NCBI GenBank assembly: GCA_022072505.1
Contig: JAJVHU010000026.1
Location: 1-64,000 of the forward strand
From: Phycisphaerae bacterium
GTDB taxonomy: Bacteria; Planctomycetota; Phycisphaerae; UBA1845
DNA length: 64,000 nt
Direction of reading: 5' to 3'
Shown here: piece after piece, positions 38,116 to 46,150 of the stretch
Position numbering within the stretch: position 1 is the stretch's first letter
Layout of the letters: each line of letters opens with the position of its first letter
Made by a program: the position numbers and the translations under genes
Notes under the pieces: generated by a model
Told to the model about the DNA's origin: nothing
What the model saw: only the letters and a program-made list of their open reading frames with translations
Databases searched by the model: none

Positions 38116-38960
38116 GAGGCCTCCCGCGAGACGTCGAGCCTCATCGCCGCCAAGGGCTTCGTACGATCCGGCGCGCCAGGCGTGTATGTCAGCGAGACGT
38201 GATCGTCTCGGATGTCCATGACGGTGCAGCTCACCGTGCAGGCGTCGGAGCGTTCCATGCACACGCTCACGTTTCGGCGATCCGGCCAGGCGTGGCGGTG
38301 GAACGCGGATTGCGCGGCGGGCCAATCCCTCCCCGGCGCGAACCTCTCGTGAAACAGTTCCCGCCGCGGTCCGTCCACGACGTCGTCTCCCAATCCCGAC
38401 GACGTGAAGAAGTGCGGACGTCCGCCGATCGAACGGGCGACGATCCGGGCGGTCGTTCCGTCGCTGAGCAGCTCGACCACGTCCCGCGCATCGGTGATCA
38501 CCAGGCGAAAGGGCGGGTAGTCCGCCGGGTTGAGCATCCCGGTTTGGCGCAAGACAGATGCCATATCTGTGGCACTTAGGATCCGCGGAAGGATCAACCC
38601 CCGGCTGGACCGCCCGGTGAACGGGTCGCCCGCGCCCCTCGGATGGGGATAAACATTGAGCAGGGTCGCGGCGATTCCCGCATCATTCACGGCCGCCCAT
38701 GTCCCGTCCGAAACCGGATCGACGGGCATGATCGCGCGGCGATCTCCGCAGCGGCGGATTTGCGGCGGCAACGCGAGCGGTCTGGAACGCGACTCATCGC
38801 GGTTGCAGACCAGCCGCGCCCCGGCCGTGAAACCGGACCGCCCTTCCGGGGAGGTCCGGTCGCCCACGAACGCGGGCGCAAGCGAAACGTCGCGCCGCGC
38901 GTCGTCGCGCTCCCCGCCGGAAGCGGGTTCATCAAGCGGGATCAGCGTGACGGTACACAT
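38112..38960 (-). CDS. NRDE-family protein
   Basis: The ATG 38960 gives MCTVTLIPL, the N-terminal Met-Cys-Thr opening typical of the NRDE (TANGO2-like) family, where Cys2 may become an Ntn-type nucleophile. The name motif is visible as LVCNRDESRSRPLALPP near residue 55, followed by WAAVNDAGIAATLLNVYPH. The protein has 282 residues. A molecular role is not established for bacterial members. An insertion of about 25 residues between the start and the NRDE motif (EPASGGERDDARR...) is odd. It overlaps the upstream DinB gene by 19 bases and the downstream VTT/ATP-grasp gene by four, forming a coupled trio. Confidence 0.85.
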   Translation of the reverse strand: MCTVTLIPLDEPASGGERDDARRDVSLAPAFVGDRTSPEGRSGFTAGARLVCNRDESRSRPLALPPQIRRCGDRRAIMPVDPVSDGTWAAVNDAGIAATLLNVYPHPRGAGDPFTGRSSRGLILPRILSATDMASVLRQTGMLNPADYPPFRLVITDARDVVELLSDGTTARIVARSIGGRPHFFTSSGLGDDVVDGPRRELFHERFAPGRDWPAAQSAFHRHAWPDRRNVSVCMERSDACTVSCTVMDIRDDHVSLTYTPGAPDRTKPLAAMRLDVSREAS

Positions 38961-39637
38961 AAGGATGAGGCCCGATACGCCAGGGTGGACGGAGCGTATC
39001 CGAACCCCTCCGGTACGGGAATCCCCAGCGTCGCGCACATCGCCCCCATGAGGGCGTGGTGATGCACCGTGTGACTGAGCACGAACGCCAGCTCCCGGCT
39101 GAACGAAGACATCGCCTCGAGGGACATTCCGTCCGCGCCGATGACGGTCCTCACCCGCACGGCGTGCGTCAGCATCGACGCGTCGAGCCTGCGCAGCCGG
39201 CCTTCGAGGTCGAGGATCGCGTCGAACGCCGCGGCGCGCCGGGTTTCGACCACGGTTCCCCGCCGGCGGTCGTCGTAGTCGATCACGCCCCGTGCCGCGC
39301 CCGTCAGGAGCGCGTCGATGTGATCCAGACAGTGCCGGACGTGGGCGCCAAGGCTTCCGGAAACTCCGCCGACCGGTTTGAGGACGTAATCCGCGTCGCC
39401 GGCCCCTGAAAGAATTTCCACAAGCTGATGAAGGAGTTGCACCAGCAACGGGATGGGATTTGCCTCGGGGCGAACCGCGCCTGGAGCGAAGTCGTCCGCC
39501 GTGCCGCCCCCGGAGTCGCTCCTCCCCGTGGATTCGCAGCCGTGCTCACGCGCCGGCGCCCTCCCATCCGGAAACGTTGACGGAGACGTCTGATGAACCC
39601 CTTGACCCCTTAAGCGCCTCGGCATCGCAGTTTGCAT
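38942..39637 (-). CDS. DinB-like four-helix protein
   Basis: The likely start is ATG 39637 or 39625, giving about 230 residues. The first 55 are Arg/Pro/Gly-rich and unconvincing, so an internal start nearer PLLVQLLHQL is possible. The fold-defining parts are LVQLLHQLVEILSGAGDADYVLKP, GSLGAHVRHCLDHIDALLTG and SFSRELAFVLSHTVHHHALMGAMCATLG. The His residues in the second and last segments (HVRHCLDH, HTVHHHA) are the metal-binding set of the DinB/YfiT superfamily. The enzymatic role is unknown; some members are thiol-dependent transferases. It is the first gene of the DinB-NRDE-VTT/ATP-grasp overlap. Confidence 0.8.
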   Translation of the reverse strand: MQTAMPRRLRGQGVHQTSPSTFPDGRAPAREHGCESTGRSDSGGGTADDFAPGAVRPEANPIPLLVQLLHQLVEILSGAGDADYVLKPVGGVSGSLGAHVRHCLDHIDALLTGAARGVIDYDDRRRGTVVETRRAAAFDAILDLEGRLRRLDASMLTHAVRVRTVIGADGMSLEAMSSFSRELAFVLSHTVHHHALMGAMCATLGIPVPEGFGYAPSTLAYRASSLCVPSR

Positions 39638-39692
39638 ATCCGTCTCCCTGGGGCACGCCTGGGCGCCCCGTTCCACTCAGCAACTCTTCGCC

Positions 39693-39745
39693 CTAAGTGG
39701 AACCGCAGAACCACTTACCCGAGCCGCGGGCTTCAGCCCGCGCGA
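39693..39745 (+). repeat. Repeat family A, partial copy
   Basis: The string ctaagtggaaccgcagaacc...cttcagcccgcgcgaa repeats the first half of family A and then stops. Between it and the full copy at 39805 lies a further inverted pair, agaacctg and caggttct. Confidence 0.7.
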
Positions 39746-39804
39746 ATTCGCCGATGCTTGAGAACCTGCCAGCATGATGGGGCCGGCTTCGCGACAGGTT
39801 CTAT

Positions 39805-39915
39805 GTAAGAACGCAGAATGAATGACCCGCGCTGAGCCGCGGGGTTTACCCCGCGCGAGGCTTCGCGCGGGCTGAAGCCACGCGGCTCGGGTCAAGGTTC
39901 TGCGGTTCTACTTAG
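39805..39915 (-). repeat. Repeat family A, copy 2
   Basis: This 111-bp element matches 22672-22783 in inverted orientation with about four single-base differences and one base deleted. Its outer end (cttag) contains the TAA stop codon of the DoxX gene, so the element again abuts a gene 3' end. Confidence 0.85.
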
Positions 39916-40385
39916 CGTCGAATGACCGTCTGAATGAAACCTGGAAGCTCGCGCCGCCGGATAACCAGAATCGCACCCGAGCATACGAACACGATCCACG
40001 CCAGCGCAAACAACAATCCCCCGTCGTCCATCACCACGACGCCGAGCCTGACGAGATGGCTGACGATCGCGCCGCTGATCACCCCCAGGGCGAGCGACGC
40101 GCCAAGGGACGCCGTTCTCGGAATCAGGATCAGGATGCATGCGACAAGCTCCGCCACCCCCGATCCGATCCGCCCCCACGGCTCCATTCCGAGGGTCGTG
40201 AATATGTACACCGATTCCCTGGCGGCCGTGAACTTGAAGAAGAGTGTCTGAAAGAGAATCAGCGCGGTGATCCCCTGCAACACCCAACTCAGCGCGATCG
40301 CCCGGCGGACCGGCGACCGCGCTTCACCCGCCGTCGACGCACCCTTCGCTGCTTCGGTCATGCTCGTCGGAACCCCTGTCATCAT
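39912..40385 (-). CDS. DoxX-like membrane protein
   Basis: The product has 157 residues with four membrane segments (ALSWVLQGITALILFQTLFFKF, GSGVAELVACILILIP, ASLGASLALGVISGAIVSHL, LLFALAWIVFVCSGAILVI). The first carries FFKFT and the second GSGVAELVACILILIPR, which fits the DoxX/DoxD-like family of small quinone- or stress-related membrane proteins. The substrate is unknown. ATG 40385, or the internal ATG 40361, may be the start. The stop codon lies within repeat A. Confidence 0.8.
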   Translation of the reverse strand: MMTGVPTSMTEAAKGASTAGEARSPVRRAIALSWVLQGITALILFQTLFFKFTAARESVYIFTTLGMEPWGRIGSGVAELVACILILIPRTASLGASLALGVISGAIVSHLVRLGVVVMDDGGLLFALAWIVFVCSGAILVIRRRELPGFIQTVIRR

Positions 40386-40447
40386 GGTTGCTCTCCGGTT
40401 GACGCCGCTGCGTACACTGCGGATTCGATGCCCCGCGTGAACTCCGG

Positions 40448-41269
40448 TTACAACCGTTGGATGTCGGCCGGATTGATCTTGAACAGGGTGAGGTCGTCTC
40501 GTCGCTCCAACGTGCCGGTGATCTCAACCGGATCGGCGACGAAGGGGAGGATGCGCGCGTCCAGCGCGAGGCCCTCGTGATTGCACAAGAGATAGTACGA
40601 CCGTTTCCCGTCGGCGTCGATCGTGACGAACATCGGCGGGATGCCGCCCGAAATGCACAGCGTCGCGCAGGCCTTGTGCGGTTTGCCTTCGCCGGGCTTC
40701 ATCGCGCCGCAGTAGCACTTCGGATCAATGATCTCTCCGCGCAGCGTGACCGTTCCCAGCGACTCGCGCTGAAGGACTGACAACCGCGCGATTTCAGTTT
40801 CGGACCGCGAGGCGTCCGGTTTGCTCCCGTCAGGGCTGAGTTCGATCAGCTTCACGGAGTCGCGTTGCAGGAGCGTGCCGCGAACCCCGGCCATCCTGCC
40901 GTCCAGGGCGCGGACGCCGTCGCCGCCGCCGCGCTTTCCCTCCTCGACCAGGAGCATCGTCGCGACCGGCCTGTCGGGATCGTTCGTCAACACCCGGATG
41001 AGCGGGTACGGCGCCGCTTCAATGCGCCCGATCATCGTCGGCGCCGCCTCATCAGCCCAGACGCCGTCCCCGGGGTCGTTCTGCGACAGAGAAAGAAAGA
41101 GCGCGGTTCCGCCGGTCAGCGCGAGCAACCCAGCCAGCACCCGCATCACGAACCTGCGCAGCGCGCCGGGCATCTTCAGATATCCGACATAGAACGATTC
41201 GCCTGGACCGACGCGGGCAGATCCCGCCTCGAGCGCCCCCGTTCCCGGAACCCCCTCTTCATGCGTCAT
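40448..41269 (-). CDS. Membrane-anchored Cys/His-rich protein of the Rieske operon
   Basis: The product has 273 residues from ATG 41269 with the strong site ggaggagagtcaac. One membrane helix lies at about 40-60 (FVMRVLAGLLALTGGTALFLSL). The outer domain ends in a striking conserved-looking block, GEIIDPKCYCGAMKPGEGKPHKACATLCISGGIPPMFV. It is Cys/His-rich and may bind metal or a cofactor. No named family is recognised. It follows the ferric-reductase/Rieske gene by 61 bases and is probably part of the same redox unit. Confidence 0.75.
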   Translation of the reverse strand: MTHEEGVPGTGALEAGSARVGPGESFYVGYLKMPGALRRFVMRVLAGLLALTGGTALFLSLSQNDPGDGVWADEAAPTMIGRIEAAPYPLIRVLTNDPDRPVATMLLVEEGKRGGGDGVRALDGRMAGVRGTLLQRDSVKLIELSPDGSKPDASRSETEIARLSVLQRESLGTVTLRGEIIDPKCYCGAMKPGEGKPHKACATLCISGGIPPMFVTIDADGKRSYYLLCNHEGLALDARILPFVADPVEITGTLERRDDLTLFKINPADIQRL

Positions 41270-41330
41270 GTTGACTCTCCTCCACGCGACCTGCGCTCCG
41301 CTGCGCGCCGGCGCGCGTCCCGATCCGCCA

Positions 41331-42398
41331 TCACCCAGCCCGGTCTGCGATTCGCGCCGGCTCGACCGGCGTTCCCGGCGGCAGGGGACGGGGATCCACT
41401 TCGATCCGACCGTCCAGAACGCGCACACGGTACGTCTCGATCCTCTCCGTGAACGGAGGCGGAGATTGACCGTCCCGAGGGCGATACTGCCAACCGTGCC
41501 ACGGGCAGGTGACGCATCCATCAATGATCTTGCCCTCGCCCAGCGGACCGCCCTGGTGGGCGCAGACGTTCGTCGTCGCCGAAATCCCTCCGTCGTGGCG
41601 GAACAACGCGATCCGCTCACCGCCGCCGACGGTCACGGTGCATCCGCGCGCCTCCGCAAGGTCGTCCACGCAGGCGACCGCGACCCAGTTCTCGCCGTCC
41701 GGCGTCACCCGTCGCGTCCCCGCCTCGTCATGCCGCCGTTCGCGCATGCCGGCAACGAGATGCAGACCGACGACCGTCGCCACGCCAATGCCCACCAGCG
41801 CCGCCGGCCACCAGCTCCGCTGCGCCTGAAGAATCCCCAGCGCCACGTGCATGACCAACAGGCCGTACGCGACGTAGACGAGCATGTGCAGCCGCTTCCA
41901 GGCGCGCGCGCCCAGGTTCCTCAGCCAGAAGTCATGACTCGTCGCCGCCATGAGGAACAGAATCCCCAGCGCGAGCGCGCCGAGAATCTCGAACGGAAAC
42001 GACGCCAGCGAAGTGTAGTTCGTGTTGCTCGACAGCAACGAGACGAGCGGAGGAATGACGCCGAAACCGTGATAGAACCCGATCGCCAGGAACGCATGCG
42101 CGAACCCCACAAGAAACGTCGCCACCCCCAGATGGCGACGGTTATACAGCCACGGCAGAAATCGACGGTCCAGTCGGGCCAACGGACCAAGGCACAGAAC
42201 CACGTGCAGCATCAGGAACGCGCAGGTGGCCAGCGCGCGCATCGCCAGGATCGGGTCGCTGATGGCGTGGGCGCCGCGGTAAAAAGCCTTTCCCGCGAGC
42301 ATGAAAACGGAAAGATACAACACCACGCCGCCCGCGATGCACGCATCGTAAACCCGCTTGTGACGGTTCCACTGGATCGCAACGTAGCCGACGCTCAA
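41331..42398 (-). CDS. Ferric-reductase-like membrane domain fused to a Rieske domain
   Basis: TTG 42398 is the start; its bases overlap the stop of the preceding gene (TTGA), and ggagggaggcaaccc precedes it. About residues 15-220 are a six-helix ferric-reductase-like transmembrane domain with likely heme ligands (HVVLCLGP, RHLGVATFLVGFAHAFLA, KRLHMLVYVAYGLLVMHVALG). About 250-345 are a Rieske [2Fe-2S] domain: NVCAHQGGPLGEG and CVTCPWHGWQYRP give the CxH...CxxH ligands. The protein would pass electrons between a heme membrane module and an Fe-S centre; the donor and acceptor are unknown. It is the third of four tightly coupled genes. Confidence 0.9.
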   Translation of the reverse strand: MSVGYVAIQWNRHKRVYDACIAGGVVLYLSVFMLAGKAFYRGAHAISDPILAMRALATCAFLMLHVVLCLGPLARLDRRFLPWLYNRRHLGVATFLVGFAHAFLAIGFYHGFGVIPPLVSLLSSNTNYTSLASFPFEILGALALGILFLMAATSHDFWLRNLGARAWKRLHMLVYVAYGLLVMHVALGILQAQRSWWPAALVGIGVATVVGLHLVAGMRERRHDEAGTRRVTPDGENWVAVACVDDLAEARGCTVTVGGGERIALFRHDGGISATTNVCAHQGGPLGEGKIIDGCVTCPWHGWQYRPRDGQSPPPFTERIETYRVRVLDGRIEVDPRPLPPGTPVEPARIADRAG

Positions 42399-42586
42399 GG
42401 GTTGCCTCCCTCCTCCGGTTTGTGAAACGGGACATCGCCGGCTTCCGCGGCGCCGGGGTCGGACCGGAAGGCATCCCATAGGCTCGCCCGCGGGCGCGCC
42501 CCCAAGGCCGCAAAGAAACCGATCAGAATCAAAGGCCCCAGAACCAGCCACAAGTGGACGTGCAAACGGCGTTGCGCCCGCGTCAT
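42395..42586 (-). CDS. Small one-helix membrane protein of the Rieske operon
   Basis: The product has 63 residues from ATG 42586: MTRAQRRLHVHLWLVLGPLILIGFFAALGARPRA, one membrane helix, then a short hydrophilic tail ending FHKPEEGGNP. The longer track start gives an extra unlikely N-terminus. It overlaps the genes on both sides by four bases, so it is almost certainly translated. It may be a small subunit of the neighbouring ferric-reductase/Rieske protein. No family is recognised. Confidence 0.65.
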   Translation of the reverse strand: MTRAQRRLHVHLWLVLGPLILIGFFAALGARPRASLWDAFRSDPGAAEAGDVPFHKPEEGGNP

Positions 42587-42798
42587 GTTCCTCTCCGCAC
42601 CCGCAAAGCCCGCCGCCATCGAGCCGCCAACCACGGCCACAGCGCCGCCGACCCCGGAATCATCAACAGACGGAATGTTAGTGGCGCGTGCCGGGCGACA
42701 GGGTCGATCCGCCCCATCCCGCGCCAGACAAAAGCGACGGCGAAGAGCGTTCCGGCCGCACCATAGCTCGCGAGGCCCCAGAGCACGAGATCAACCAT
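42583..42798 (-). CDS. Small two-helix membrane protein of the Rieske operon
   Basis: The product has 71 residues from ATG 42798 (MVDLVLWGLASYGAAGTLFAVAFVWRGMGRIDP), with a second hydrophobic stretch LLMIPGSAALWPWLAARW. It is the first gene of the run and its stop overlaps the next start. The GRIDPVARHAPLTFRLLMIPG segment resembles small membrane proteins seen next to Rieske/cytochrome-like genes, but I cannot name a family. Confidence 0.65.
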   Translation of the reverse strand: MVDLVLWGLASYGAAGTLFAVAFVWRGMGRIDPVARHAPLTFRLLMIPGSAALWPWLAARWRRALRVRRGT

Positions 42799-42804
42799 GT
42801 GCAA

Positions 42805-43292
42805 ACCCCTCGCACTGAACGGGGCTCCGTATCGACCGCGTCGCCTCCCTTCGGCGACCGCGTTTCCGGCCGCGGACTCGTCGCCCTTCCCCCGGCGCGC
42901 CGGCCGACCGTCTGAACTCCCTCCCGATGGGTGTGGCGTCCCCCATGTTCGCAGGGAGTAGCCGTGTCCGTCATGAGGCGGGGAAAGCCGGAATCCGAAC
43001 GAGCAACGCCGGCCCCGCGATCCTTCATCCCAGCGCCTCGCCGTTGGATGCCATTCACGAACGGCAAGTTACACAGGCCCGCCGTTCATCGAGGCCGGAT
43101 TGTCCCGGGAAAGGCCGCGCCCGCCGGATATCGACGCGGCGAAGACGTTCGGCGTGCGCTGTGGACCGGATTGATTGGAACGCGAAGCTCGTGAGCGAGG
43201 ATGGGAACAAACTCTGCGGACAGCCCCGCCTGCGTAACATGGGTTGACCGGTTGGGCCGGGAATCCGGGAAGTGTCCCGCGCCCGGCTCAAT
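42805..43292. other. Border of the accessory island, no gene seen
   Basis: No credible coding region is found. The listed ORFs are short, Arg-rich and overlapping. Base composition becomes less GC-rich towards 43.2 kb, where a degenerate propeller fragment and the Rhs array begin. Confidence 0.45.
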
Positions 43293-43440
43293 TCACGGTT
43301 TGAACTTCTCGAAGGCCTTGCCCTTGAATCTGCACACGCCGTGCTCGTGCGTGCCAAGCCACCAGCCGCCCGCTCGGTCACAATAGATCGAGAAGACCGT
43401 AATAGCATGACAGCGCCATTTAGGCTCAAGTTTGAGAGGG
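43293..43440 (-). pseudogene. Remnant of a two-component-regulator propeller protein
   Basis: On the minus strand a frame reads LKLEPKWRCHAITVFSIYCDRAGGWWLGTHEHGVCRFKGKAFEKFKP and then stops. DRAGGWWLGTHEHGVCRFKGKAFEKF is one blade of a Reg_prop-type beta-propeller (usually D-x-G-x-L/W-W-x-G-T ... G-x-x-R/Y-F-x-G). No upstream remainder of the gene is visible, so this is a relic. It is too short to appear on the ORF track. Confidence 0.6.
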
Positions 43441-43514
43441 TGTCCGCCCGAGGTTTATGATGCATGCGGTTTTTGGGGGGCGCGCTCCTGGATTCTCAAT
43501 CAGGAGACTCGGCA

Positions 43515-43662
43515 ATGACTGCGGATCAGGGGCGATCGTTGCAGCCGGAGTTGGCTGCGCTGTTGGAAACGTTTCGTCCGTATATGAAGCGGGCGTCGAA
43601 CGATGGGCACTTGTTGGCGTATGTGTTGGGACTGTTGGCGGACCTGAAGCGCAAGAGCATCT
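43515..43662 (+). pseudogene. IS701-like transposase, N-terminal relic
   Basis: ATG 43515, preceded by caggagactcggca, opens ADQGRSLQPELAALLETFRPYMKRASNDGHLLAYVLGLLADLKRKSI. This is the start of the DDE transposase family of IS701-type elements (usually continuing KSVEPIA...). After KSI the frame breaks off into unrelated sequence near 43662. Only about 50 residues remain of an expected 400 or so. The junction lies directly before an immunity gene. Confidence 0.7.
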
Positions 43663-43695
43663 TTGGAGCGATATCTTATCAGGACTCAGTGAGAT

Positions 43696-44127
43696 ATGGC
43701 AGCGGGCGATTTCTCTCAGACGGAAGCTCGGGTTTCACTCGTATTGAAGAGCGCAGAAATCACAGCCGATGAAATGGCGGAGAAGCTGTCGACCAAAGCT
43801 TCGCACACGTTGGCTATTGGCGATAGGCTGGGTTTCTCGCACATTACTGCGAAAGTTCATTGCTGGTCAATAAGATCAGAGTGGTTTTCACCAAGCGAGT
43901 ACGATCTCGACAATCGCACGAATAGACTGCTTGAGCAATTGATGGTCTGTGAGGCATCGTTAAGAGAAATGACGAGCGACGGTAGAGTGGAGGCGTATGT
44001 GCAATTTGACATTCATATCGTCGGTGAAGATCAGTTTCCCTTTACCCTGCGACCGCAAACTCTGGAGAAGGTCGTCCGCATTGGGGCGTCTATTGATCTA
44101 GATATTTATTCTGTTTCAAAAAGTTAA
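43696..44127 (+). CDS. DUF4279-like immunity candidate, orphan
   Basis: The product has 143 residues: FSQTEARVSLVLKSAEITADEMAEKLSTKASHTLAIGDRLGF, then CWSIRSEWFSPSEYDLDNRTNRLLEQLMVCEASLREMTS, and VYSVSKS at the end. The pattern (strand, helix, W-S-x-x-S, leucine-rich helix) fits DUF4279, a family often found as immunity proteins beside polymorphic toxins. The codon usage is AT-richer than the Rhs cores. No toxin gene lies upstream: only a few codons (LERYLIRTQ, then stop, in another frame) separate it from the transposase relic. Those may be the tail of the deleted toxin. Confidence 0.65.
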   Translation: MAAGDFSQTEARVSLVLKSAEITADEMAEKLSTKASHTLAIGDRLGFSHITAKVHCWSIRSEWFSPSEYDLDNRTNRLLEQLMVCEASLREMTSDGRVEAYVQFDIHIVGEDQFPFTLRPQTLEKVVRIGASIDLDIYSVSKS

Positions 44128-44135
44128 GTTACACA

Positions 44136-44686
44136 CAATAGCAGTTCGGCGGGGAGGCGGTGTTCACGGGGCACATGGACGGCGACTTCATCGCCGAGGT
44201 CCAGGTCAAGCTGAACTCGGGGAAGGACGCGGCGATCTATTTTCGCTATCTGGACCCGGACAACTGGTACCGGGCGCGGCTTCAGGGGACGCCTTCGGGG
44301 GCGGTTTTGCTGGAGAAGATGCTGAAGGGGAAGCTGACGACGCTGGATTCGGCGGCGGCGTTCCCTTCCGATCCGGACGTGCTTCGGGTCAAATGCGTTG
44401 GTTCGACGCTGGAGGCGTGGTATAATCCTGCGGGGACGCCGGGTTCGCCGACGCTTTCGGCCTCGGATGGGGACATCGGCTGGGGCGGGGTCCGGGTAGC
44501 GCGTCTCTCCGAGACGCGAGCACGGCACGGAGTGCCGCGCTACCCAAGCGCTCTTTGACAACTTGGAAGTCGCGTATGACTCGGACGACGATGATCGTCT
44601 CACCGGGTCGGACGATCCTTGACTCGCCGCTTCACCGCAATACGGTGAACATCGCGTAGCGATGGGCGAGCGGGGCTCGCCGTGTC
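44136..44686 (+). pseudogene. Rhs tip unit 1, broken 5' part (LamG-like domain)
   Basis: The frame GEAVFTGHMDGDFIAEVQVKLNSGKDAAIYFRYLDPDNWYRARLQG ... LEAWYNPAGTPGSPTLSASDGDIGWGG is a concanavalin/LamG-like beta-sandwich that precedes the Rhs core in this family. It has no start and is broken twice: by the 52-bp palindrome at 44494-44545, and by a palindromic segment between about 44612 and 44698 (rich in gctcgcc and gcgagc). After the first insertion the homologous sequence resumes at gcgctctttgacaa in another frame. Confidence 0.75.
44494..44545. repeat. Repeat family D (52-bp palindrome), copy 1
   Basis: gggtagcgcg...tccgagacgcgagcacgg...gtgccgcgctaccc reads as an imperfect palindrome with inner hairpins gtctctccgagac and gcacggagtgc. 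It replaces the stretch ggcgcttagcggctgggac that is present in the intact unit 2. Confidence 0.8.
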
Positions 44687-46150
44687 GTGTCAAGGATCAT
44701 CAGCGAGGACTTCGCGGGGACGAGCGTCTCGCCGACGCATGACGACGCGGGGAACCTGACGAAGGACGCGGATTACGCCTACGTCTATGACGGCTGGAAC
44801 AACCTCGTCAAGGTGCGGGCGCAGAATGATGCCGACGTCGTGATCGGCGTCTACGCCTACTACGCCGACAACCGCCGGGCCTCGAAGGTCGTGACGAACC
44901 GCGGCGAGCTCGACGGGACGACGTACTTCTTCTACGACGGCCTGCGCGAGATCGAGGAGCGCAACGGCGCCGAGGCCGTGATACAGCAGTACGTCTGGGG
45001 CCACGAGTACGTCGACCAGCTCCTGATGATCCGCGGCGCCGGCGGCACGTGGTTCGTGCATCAAGACGCCAATTGGAACGTCATCGCGTTGACCACGCCC
45101 GGCGGCGACGTGGCGGAAGAGGTTCAATACCAGCCGTATGGTTTGCCGCAGGTCCGGCGTCACCTGGCCTTCGGCGACAGCGACGCGGATGGCGACGTGG
45201 ATGGCACGGACAACACGGCGCACACGGCCGCGCTGACCACGTACAACCGCACGTTCGACGCGGACTTCGACGCCGACGTTTCCAACACCAGCGGCGACGC
45301 GGACAAACTCGCCTGGGACGCCAGTTACAATGACCCCGACGCCTCTGTGACGATGGTCGTCGCCAACCGCAGCTTCTCGCCGACGGGGAACCCGTTCCTC
45401 TTCACGGGCCGCCGCCTCGACGCCGAAACCGGCCTCTACTTCTACCGGTTCAGGACATACCATCCGACGCTCAAGACGTTCATCCAACGCGACCCGCTGG
45501 GCTACGTCGACTCGGCGAGTCTGTATCAGTACGTGGGAGGCAGGCCGTTATTCTGGCTGGATCCGTTCGGTCTCGAAGCCTCGATCATCCTGATTGAAAG
45601 AACCTCTGGGAACAACGGAAGTTCGGGATGGTCGTCTGGGTCATCATCCGGAAAAGGCGGAACAAACCCGTATGGCCACATTGCGTTAAAGGTCACATAC
45701 GACGATGGCAGTGTCGTGTATTATGATGTTTCGACGCCGATTGACCAGAGCAATACAGCAAAAGGAGCAGTCAACACGTACACGAGCGCGCAATTCGTGG
45801 AACGTTACGATGGGGGTTGGGTTGAAGCGGATGTTCCCGGTGACCCCGATGAGGAGAAAATGCGCGATTACATCGAATCTCTTGAAGGTGAATGGGACTA
45901 TAACCTCTTCACGAATAACTGCGTGACCTTTGCCTGTAATGTTGTAGCTGCTGGTGGGCAGCCGTTGGGTGAGACATACGTTTTCCCGCGAGAGTTGATG
46001 AAGTACTATTGGGCCGCCAACGGACATAGGGGGCGAATAGTCCCAGCGCCAACAAAGCGCGGTCGAACTGCTGATGAGAGATTGCGCCGGGGGCTTCCAA
46101 TTGAAGATGAGGTAGACGAGGAAGAAGATGACAACGACCCGTGCGAATAG
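44687..46150 (+). CDS. Rhs tip unit 1: Rhs core plus permuted papain-like effector domain
   Basis: The first 290 residues are an Rhs/YD-repeat core (LTKDADYAYVYDGWNNLVKVRAQND ... NPFLFTGRRLDAETGLYFYRFRTYHPTLKTFIQRDPLGYVDSASLYQYVGG). It is interrupted by a dockerin-like segment (DADGDVDGTDNTAHTAALTTYN). After DPFGLE the effector region begins: NPYGHIALKVTYDDGSVVYYD with a His, and about 90 residues later NNCVTFACNVVAAGG with a Cys. This order (His before Cys) is that of circularly permuted NlpC/P60 or LRAT-like hydrolases. The start is GTG at the end of an insertion and no N-terminal delivery part is encoded, so it is a headless tip. Confidence 0.75.
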   Translation: MSRIISEDFAGTSVSPTHDDAGNLTKDADYAYVYDGWNNLVKVRAQNDADVVIGVYAYYADNRRASKVVTNRGELDGTTYFFYDGLREIEERNGAEAVIQQYVWGHEYVDQLLMIRGAGGTWFVHQDANWNVIALTTPGGDVAEEVQYQPYGLPQVRRHLAFGDSDADGDVDGTDNTAHTAALTTYNRTFDADFDADVSNTSGDADKLAWDASYNDPDASVTMVVANRSFSPTGNPFLFTGRRLDAETGLYFYRFRTYHPTLKTFIQRDPLGYVDSASLYQYVGGRPLFWLDPFGLEASIILIERTSGNNGSSGWSSGSSSGKGGTNPYGHIALKVTYDDGSVVYYDVSTPIDQSNTAKGAVNTYTSAQFVERYDGGWVEADVPGDPDEEKMRDYIESLEGEWDYNLFTNNCVTFACNVVAAGGQPLGETYVFPRELMKYYWAANGHRGRIVPAPTKRGRTADERLRRGLPIEDEVDEEEDDNDPCE

